From the NCBI GenBank assembly GCA_034664085.1, contig JAXDII010000008.1:1-64000 (forward strand): DNA of 64,000 bases, given 5' to 3'. The notes below the pieces were generated by a model. The model had not been told where the DNA came from. It ran no database searches and saw only the letters and a program-made list of their open reading frames with translations. Each line of letters opens with the position of its first letter. The stretch's first letter is position 1. The position numbers and the translations under genes were made by a program. Below, piece by piece: positions 59,091-64,000 of this stretch. This DNA is from JACVRW01 sp034664085. GTDB taxonomy: Bacteria > Actinomycetota > Thermoleophilia > Solirubrobacterales > Thermoleophilaceae.

Positions 59091-61496
59091 ATGGAGCACT
59101 CACTGATCGACCCCTCGCTGGGCGAGGCCTGGCGACCGCGGGTGATCGGTGTACGCAGTACCCGGCGCGAGGACGACGCGATCCTGCGCGGCGAGGGCCA
59201 GTACGTCGCCGACGTTCGCCTGCCGCGAATGGTCGAGGCCTGCTTCGTGCGCTCCCAGCTCGCACACGCGCGGCTGCTGGGCGTCCCCCTCGAGGAGGCG
59301 CGCGCCGCCGACGGCGTGGTCGCCGCCTACGCCGCCGACGACCTGGACGGTGTCGCGGCGGTGCCCGACCTGCACAAGGGCGGCCGCCCGGTCGCCACCT
59401 ACCCGCTGGCGCGCGACCGCGTCCGCTACGTCGGCGCGCCGATCGCCGTCGTCGTCGCCGCCGACCGCTACGCGGCCGAGGACGCCGCGGAGCTGGTGGT
59501 GCCGGACCTGGAGCCGCTCCCGGTCGTGGCCGGGATGGACGAGGCGCTCGCGCCCGGCGCCGAGCTGCTCTACCCCGACTGGCCCGACAACATGCTCATC
59601 GACGCGCCGGCGAGCAACCCGGACGTGGCCGAGGCGTTCGCCGGCCTGCGCTCCGTCGGCGGCAGCTACACGATCCAGCGGGTGGGCGGCGTGCCGATGG
59701 AGACGCGCGGCGTCGTGGCCGACTACCGCAACGGGCGGCTCACGGTCTGGACCTCCACCCAGTACCCGCACATCGTGCGGACGATGCTGCACTACGTGCT
59801 CGGCCTGCCCGAGGGGCAGATCCGGGTGATCGCGCCCGACGTCGGCGGCGGCTTCGGCACGAAGGCGCAGATCTACGTCGAGGAGTACATCATCGCGTCG
59901 CTCGCTCTGCGGCTGCGGCGGCCGGTCCGCTGGATCGAGGACCGCTACGAGCACCTCGTGACCGCGGCGCAGGCGCGCGACGTGCGGTTCCAGCTCGAGG
60001 CGGCGGTGCGCGACGACGGCTCGATCCAGGCGCTGCGCGGCCAGATCCTCCACGACCTCGGCTCGGGCGAGATGTACCCGCCGGGCTTCAACCCGAGCTT
60101 CGTCGCCGTGGGCATGCTGACCGGCGCGTACCGCATCCCCCACCAGCAGATCGGCGTGAGGTGCGTGGTCACGAACAAGACGCCGGCGGGCGCCTATCGC
60201 GGCTTCGGGATGCCCGAGTGCACGTTCGCGCTCGAGCGACTGATCGACAAGATCGGAGGCGAGCTGGGGATCGACCCGCTCGACGTGCGGCGGCGCATGC
60301 TCCTCGACCCGGGCGAGATGCCCTACGTGACCGCGTCGGGCGCCCGGCTCGACTCCGGCAGCCACCGCGAGGCCTTCGAGCGCGCCGTGTCCGAGGGCGA
60401 GCGGCTGACCGAGCGCGCCCGCGCGCGCTGGGCGGACAACCCGGACGTGCGCATCGGGATGGGCGTCGCGACGTACACCGAGGGCACCGCCGCCAACTAC
60501 TTCTTCACGAGCGGCCACTGGACGAACCAGGACTCGTGCGACGTGCGCTTCGATCCCGACGGCGGCGTGACCGTCGGCGTCGGCGTCTCCACCACCGGCC
60601 AGGGACTCCACACCATGGTCGCGACCGTCGCCGCGGAGGCGCTCGGGGTGCCCATCGACAACGTCCGCGTGGTGATGGGCGACACCGACACCAGCCCGCA
60701 CGGCCTGGGCGGGTTCGCGAGCCGCAGCACCGTCGTAGCCGCGGGCGCGATCCACAAGGCGGCGGGCGAGGTGCGCGAGAAGGGCGCTCGGATCGCCGCG
60801 CACCTGCTGGAGGCGGCGCCCGAGGACCTGGAGCTTGTCGAGGGCGGCTTCCACGTGCGCGGAACGCCGCACCGAGGCGTCTCCTGGGGCGACGTAGCCC
60901 GCGCCGCGCTGGTGCGCACGGTGGACCTGCCGCCCGACGTCGAGCCGGGCCTGGAGGCAAAGGCCGTCTTCGTCCCGCCCGGCGTGGCGCACGCCGTCGG
61001 CGAGGACGGTCGGCTGAACGCCTGCCCGACGTACGCGAACGCGACCCATGTGGCGGTCGTCAAGGTCGACGTGCGGACGGGCATCGTCGCGGTCGTCGAC
61101 TACGTGGCCGTCCACGACTGCGGGCGCGTCATCAACCCGCTGATCGTCGCCGGGCAGGTCCACGGCGGGGTCGCGCAGGGCATCGGCGGCGCGCTCTACG
61201 AGGACTTCGGATACGACGACCTGGCGCAGCCCCAGTCCACGTCGTTCATGGCGTACCTGATCCCCACCGCGAGCGAGATCCCGCCGATCCACGCCGAGGA
61301 GATGGAGTCGCCGGCACCGGAGATCCCGTTCGGGGTCAAGGGCGTCGGCGAGGGCGGCATCATCGGCCCGCCCGCCGCGATCGCCGGCGCGGTCGAGGCC
61401 GCGCTGGCCGAGTTCGACCCCCCGGAGCTCACGGCCACGCCGATCACGCCTCAGGACGTGCACGCGATCGTGACGGCGGCGGGGCGGGCCTCGTGA
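59091..61496 (+). CDS. Xanthine dehydrogenase-type molybdopterin subunit (second copy)
   Basis: 801 residues. Motifs: GGGFGTKAQIYVEEYI near 260, GAYRGFGMPECTFALE near 368, HDCGRVINPLIVAGQVHGG, and GVKGVGEGGIIGPPAAIAGA with the catalytic Glu. The GVGEGG and PPAAIAGAV forms are nearer to the CoxL/aldehyde-oxidase branch than in the first copy (GVGEPP), so the substrate may differ, for example another oxopurine. GGGGAGG precedes the ATG. Order large-FAD-FeS as in the first copy. Confidence 0.88.
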   Translation: MEHSLIDPSLGEAWRPRVIGVRSTRREDDAILRGEGQYVADVRLPRMVEACFVRSQLAHARLLGVPLEEARAADGVVAAYAADDLDGVAAVPDLHKGGRPVATYPLARDRVRYVGAPIAVVVAADRYAAEDAAELVVPDLEPLPVVAGMDEALAPGAELLYPDWPDNMLIDAPASNPDVAEAFAGLRSVGGSYTIQRVGGVPMETRGVVADYRNGRLTVWTSTQYPHIVRTMLHYVLGLPEGQIRVIAPDVGGGFGTKAQIYVEEYIIASLALRLRRPVRWIEDRYEHLVTAAQARDVRFQLEAAVRDDGSIQALRGQILHDLGSGEMYPPGFNPSFVAVGMLTGAYRIPHQQIGVRCVVTNKTPAGAYRGFGMPECTFALERLIDKIGGELGIDPLDVRRRMLLDPGEMPYVTASGARLDSGSHREAFERAVSEGERLTERARARWADNPDVRIGMGVATYTEGTAANYFFTSGHWTNQDSCDVRFDPDGGVTVGVGVSTTGQGLHTMVATVAAEALGVPIDNVRVVMGDTDTSPHGLGGFASRSTVVAAGAIHKAAGEVREKGARIAAHLLEAAPEDLELVEGGFHVRGTPHRGVSWGDVARAALVRTVDLPPDVEPGLEAKAVFVPPGVAHAVGEDGRLNACPTYANATHVAVVKVDVRTGIVAVVDYVAVHDCGRVINPLIVAGQVHGGVAQGIGGALYEDFGYDDLAQPQSTSFMAYLIPTASEIPPIHAEEMESPAPEIPFGVKGVGEGGIIGPPAAIAGAVEAALAEFDPPELTATPITPQDVHAIVTAAGRAS

Positions 61497-62350
61497 AGCC
61501 GCCGCGCTTCGACTACTCGCGACCGAGCACGCTGGCGCGCGCGGTGGAGCTGCTCGCCGCCAGCGACGGCGAGGGCAAGCTGCTCGCCGGCGGCCAGAGC
61601 CTCGTGCCCGTGCTCAACATGCGCCTCGCCCAGCCGTCCGTCCTGGTCGACCTCGGCCTGGTGGAGGAGCTGCGCGGGCTGCGCCGCGAGGGCGACGTGC
61701 TCTCGATCGGCGCCGGGGTCCGCCAATGCGATGCGGAGAAGTCGCCGCTCGTGCGCGATTGCTGCCCGCTGGTGCCGCAGGCGCTGAGGCACGTGGGCCA
61801 CGTCCAGATCCGCAACCGCGGGACGATCGGCGGCAGCATCGCGCACGCCGACCCGACCGCGGAGCTGCCCGCGGTCGCGCTCGCGCTGGACGCCGAGCTG
61901 GTGGCCACCAGCGTGCGCGGCACGCGCACGATCGCGGCTCGCGACTTCTTCAGGGGCCCGTACACCACGACGCTGGAGGAGGACGAGGTGCTGACCCAGG
62001 TACGGCTGCCGATCTTCGCCGACGCGCGCACCGCGTTCCACGAGGTCGCCCGGCGCAGCGGCGACTTCGCCCTCGCGGCTCTTGCGGCGGTGGTGCGCTT
62101 CGCGCCGGGCTCGCAGACCATCGTCGAGGCCCGCCTCGCCGCCGTGGGCACCGGGGGCACGCCCGTGCGCCTGGATCAGGCCGAGACGGGCCTGGAGGGC
62201 CGCGAGCTCACTCCCGAGACGGTCGACGCCGCCGCGGCCGACGCCCGCGCCCAGCTCGACGCCACCGCCGACCAGACCGTGGAGCGCGAGTTCCGGCGCG
62301 ACCTGGTCGGCACGCTCGTGAGCCGTGCGCTGACGGAGGTGCGGCCGTGA
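61493..62350 (+). CDS. Xanthine dehydrogenase-type FAD-binding subunit (second copy)
   Basis: 285 residues. FAD motifs KLLAGGQSLVPVLNMRLA near 30-47 and HVQIRNRGTIGGSIAHADP near 101-120; C-terminal CO-dehydrogenase flavoprotein domain. GTG start overlaps the preceding stop (GTGA). Confidence 0.92.
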   Translation: MKPPRFDYSRPSTLARAVELLAASDGEGKLLAGGQSLVPVLNMRLAQPSVLVDLGLVEELRGLRREGDVLSIGAGVRQCDAEKSPLVRDCCPLVPQALRHVGHVQIRNRGTIGGSIAHADPTAELPAVALALDAELVATSVRGTRTIAARDFFRGPYTTTLEEDEVLTQVRLPIFADARTAFHEVARRSGDFALAALAAVVRFAPGSQTIVEARLAAVGTGGTPVRLDQAETGLEGRELTPETVDAAAADARAQLDATADQTVEREFRRDLVGTLVSRALTEVRP

Positions 62351-62832
62351 GGCCGGTCGAGCAGCCCACCGACGCGACGGAGGTCGAGCTGCGGGTGAAC
62401 GGCGACGCGGTGCGCCGCACGGTGCCCGCGCGCCTGCTGCTGGCCGACCTGCTGCGCGACGGCCTGGATCTGACCGGCACGCACCTGGGCTGCGAGCACG
62501 GCATCTGCGGCGCCTGCACGGTGCTGCTCGACGGCGCGCCCGTGCGCTCGTGCCTCACGCTCGCCGTCCAGGCCGACGGCGCCGAGGTCACCACGGTGGA
62601 GGGGATCACCCCGGCGGAGGGGCTCAGCCCGATGCAGCAGGCGTTCAAGGACCACCATGGCCTGCAGTGCGGCTTCTGCACTCCGGGCTTCCTAACCACG
62701 CTCGAGAGCGCCGACCCGGCCGACTACCCCGATGACGAGTCGCTGCGCGAGCTGCTGTCGGGCAACCTCTGCCGCTGCACCGGCTACGAGCACATCGTCG
62801 CCGCCGTGCGGGCGGCTTGGAACCGCGACTGA
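62347..62832 (+). CDS. Xanthine dehydrogenase-type [2Fe-2S] subunit (second copy)
   Basis: 161 residues. Clusters: CEHGICGACTVLLDG with a later Cys, QCGFCTPGF and NLCRCTGYEH. Longer N-terminus than the first-copy subunit. GTGA overlap with the FAD subunit gene. Confidence 0.95.
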   Translation: MRPVEQPTDATEVELRVNGDAVRRTVPARLLLADLLRDGLDLTGTHLGCEHGICGACTVLLDGAPVRSCLTLAVQADGAEVTTVEGITPAEGLSPMQQAFKDHHGLQCGFCTPGFLTTLESADPADYPDDESLRELLSGNLCRCTGYEHIVAAVRAAWNRD

Positions 62833-62833
62833 C

Positions 62834-63262
62834 TTGAGCGCCGCGCTGCAGGGAATCGTCGAGCGGCTGCTCGCGGACACCGGCGCCAGCCGCACCACCC
62901 TGCGCGTCGACTCGCCGACCGAGTTCTTCCCGGTCGTCGCCGAGGCGTGCGCGCCCGGCGTGCGCTCGATCCGCGGCGACACCTCGGTGGACCTCAAGAC
63001 GGCGCCGACGTTCATGGCGATCCAGGACGAGCAGCGCATCATCGTCCAGGACGACTGCCTGCACTCCGAGCCGCCGACCCCGCAGGAGGTCATCGACGCC
63101 TACGGCGTGCGCGCCCAGATGCTCGCGCCCGTGGCCCTCGAAGGGCTGCTGCTCGGCACGATGTCGGTGCATCAGGCGGGGGCGCCACGGCGCTGGTCGG
63201 CGGCCGACCGCCAGGCGCTGGAGTCCGCCGTGACCGCGGTGCTCGCCGAGCTGGGCGGCTGA
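62834..63262 (+). CDS. GAF-domain protein
   Basis: 142 residues forming one GAF domain: LQGIVERLLADTGASRTTLRV, an IIVQDDCLHSEPPTPQEVID middle and VRAQMLAPVALEGLLLGTMSVHQ, ending ALESAVTAVLAELG. There is no output domain. TTG 62834 lies one base after the xdh stop, so translation is coupled. A stand-alone GAF in a catabolic operon may bind a purine intermediate as a sensor or carrier, but no target is visible. Confidence 0.72.
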   Translation: MSAALQGIVERLLADTGASRTTLRVDSPTEFFPVVAEACAPGVRSIRGDTSVDLKTAPTFMAIQDEQRIIVQDDCLHSEPPTPQEVIDAYGVRAQMLAPVALEGLLLGTMSVHQAGAPRRWSAADRQALESAVTAVLAELGG

Positions 63263-63266
63263 CCCG

Positions 63267-64000
63267 ATGGGGCTGTTCGACCAGGACCGCGACCTCGTCG
63301 GCTACGGAGCCGACGTCCCGCGGGCCGCCTGGCCCCACGACGCGCGCGTTGCCGTGAGCCTCAGCATCGCGTACGAGGAAGGCTCCGAGTTCTCGCACGC
63401 CGCGGGCGACGAGCGCCAGGAGCAGCTCGGCGAGAGCGTCTACCCGGCGGCACCCGGCTTCCGCGACTACTCGCTCGAGTCCGTGTACCAGTACGGCAGC
63501 CGAGCCGGCGTCTGGCGGCTGGCGCGCGTGCTGGACGAGCACGGCGTGAAGGCCACGTTCTTCGCCAGCGCCGCGGCGCTCGAGCTCAACCCTGCCGTCG
63601 CCGCGTATCTGCGCGACTCGGAGCACGAGGTGGCGGGCCACGGCTGGCGCTGGGAGGAGCCGCATACGCTGACGCGCGAGCAGGAGCGCGAGAACCTCGA
63701 GCGGGCCATAGCCTCGATCGAGAGCACGGTCGGCACCCGGCCGCGCGGCTGGATCAGCCGCACGGTGCGCTCCGCCCACACGCGCGAGCTGCTCGTCGAG
63801 GAGGGCGGCTTCGCCTACGACTCGGACGCGTTCGACGACGACCTGCCCTACTTCGTGCGCGTCGCCGGGCGGCCCCATCTGGTGCTGCCGTACACGATGG
63901 TGCTCAACGACTCGCGCTACGTCGTGGCGCAGGGCTTCGGCGACCCCTCGTCGTTCCTCGACTACGCCACGCGCACGTTCGACCGCCTCTGGCAGGAGGG
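63267..64000 (+). CDS. puuE: Allantoinase, PuuE type (3' end outside window)
   Basis: The first 244 codons of a polysaccharide-deacetylase-fold allantoinase. Family features: DLVGYGADVPRAAWPHDARV, AVSLSIAYEEGSEFSHAAGD, FRDYSLESVYQYGSRAGVWR, VKATFFASAAALELNP, EVAGHGWRWEEPH, and FAYDSDAFDDDLPYFVRV. PuuE hydrolyses allantoin to allantoate without the dinuclear zinc site of classic allantoinases. Full proteins have about 300-310 residues, so some 60 are missing here. It closes the visible pathway from urate, downstream of the second xdh set under promoter module E. Confidence 0.92.
   Translation, partial: MGLFDQDRDLVGYGADVPRAAWPHDARVAVSLSIAYEEGSEFSHAAGDERQEQLGESVYPAAPGFRDYSLESVYQYGSRAGVWRLARVLDEHGVKATFFASAAALELNPAVAAYLRDSEHEVAGHGWRWEEPHTLTREQERENLERAIASIESTVGTRPRGWISRTVRSAHTRELLVEEGGFAYDSDAFDDDLPYFVRVAGRPHLVLPYTMVLNDSRYVVAQGFGDPSSFLDYATRTFDRLWQE

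Noticed and set aside
59100..61463. A 787-codon open frame antisense to the second xanthine dehydrogenase large subunit
   Set aside because: It mirrors the codon-position bias of a real GC-rich gene on the other strand; the amino acid composition (His/Arg/Asp rich) matches no family.
1..64000. Search by eye for tRNA, rRNA, CRISPR arrays, insertion-sequence ends and prophage genes
   Set aside because: No clover-leaf candidates in gaps, no regularly spaced direct repeats, no transposase or integrase motifs were noticed; gaps are too short to hide large elements.

Overview
The window is GC-rich (roughly 70%) bacterial chromosome, densely packed with ATGA, GTGA and TTGA start/stop overlaps, GTG and TTG starts, and several genes whose -10 box lies only a few bases before the start codon. 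Together with SARP/BTAD, PucR and NarL-type regulators, delta-60 repeats, CARDB domains and a Gram-positive LexA box, this suggests a soil actinobacterium. A Thermoleophilia/Solirubrobacterales member is my best guess; that placement is inference, because no rRNA or other marker gene is present. I saw no tRNA, rRNA, CRISPR array, insertion sequence or prophage.

Layout, left part. 1-0.7 kb: end of a CARDB protein. 0.9-5.9 kb: a CUT2 (ribose-type) ABC transporter operon convergent with a PucR-type regulator, with a strong terminator hairpin inside the regulator's 3' end. 6-10.9 kb: a SnoaL-like protein, a large SARP-AAA-TPR regulator, a small membrane protein, a gene broken by an in-frame stop, and a cupin. 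A 17-bp element occurs twice around the broken gene, and its TTCCGGAA core recurs in a palindrome at the SARP start. 10.9-14.4 kb: secreted delta-60/InlB-repeat protein, zinc ribbon, secreted formylglycine-generating-enzyme-like protein. 14.4-18 kb: sugar isomerase, PsiE-like protein, alpha/beta hydrolase, a kup remnant with its interior deleted, and an S4 RNA-binding protein. 18.1-24.2 kb: one tightly overlapping operon joining a CUT2 transporter to a Rieske oxygenase, a ferredoxin and its reductase. 24.3-32.5 kb: DNA polymerase IV with a LexA box, a receiver-thioredoxin-reductase-like fusion, a two-component system with an unusual kinase, and a secreted hydrolase.

Layout, right part. From about 32.7 kb to the right edge lies a purine catabolism supercluster of at least 31 kb. 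It has two BMP-type nucleoside transporters (36.1-41.0 and 51.4-56.3 kb), an adenosine deaminase-like protein, two ATZ/TRZ-type aminohydrolases, two three-subunit xanthine dehydrogenase-type enzymes (42.1-45.8 and 59.1-62.8 kb), two unrelated urate hydroxylases (membrane PuuD with a cytochrome c domain, and FAD-dependent HpxO), hydroxyisourate hydrolase, a PuuE-type allantoinase (cut by the window edge) and a ureidoglycine-glyoxylate-type aminotransferase. One IclR and two LysR regulators sit beside candidate dyad operators. OHCU decarboxylase and allantoate amidohydrolase are not visible in the window.

The most striking signal is a regulatory module found five times, at the bmp gene, the first ABC operon, hpxO, the second bmp gene and the M28 peptidase-xanthine dehydrogenase-allantoinase operon. 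Each has a TTGAC-like -35, and the spacer to a TA-rich -10 (17 bp in four copies, about 15 bp in the fifth) holds CTGNCTRMCAGG. This ties distant, oppositely oriented operons into one regulon whose regulator is not obvious here. It also corrects two start codons, since the longest open frames of two genes begin inside the -35 box.
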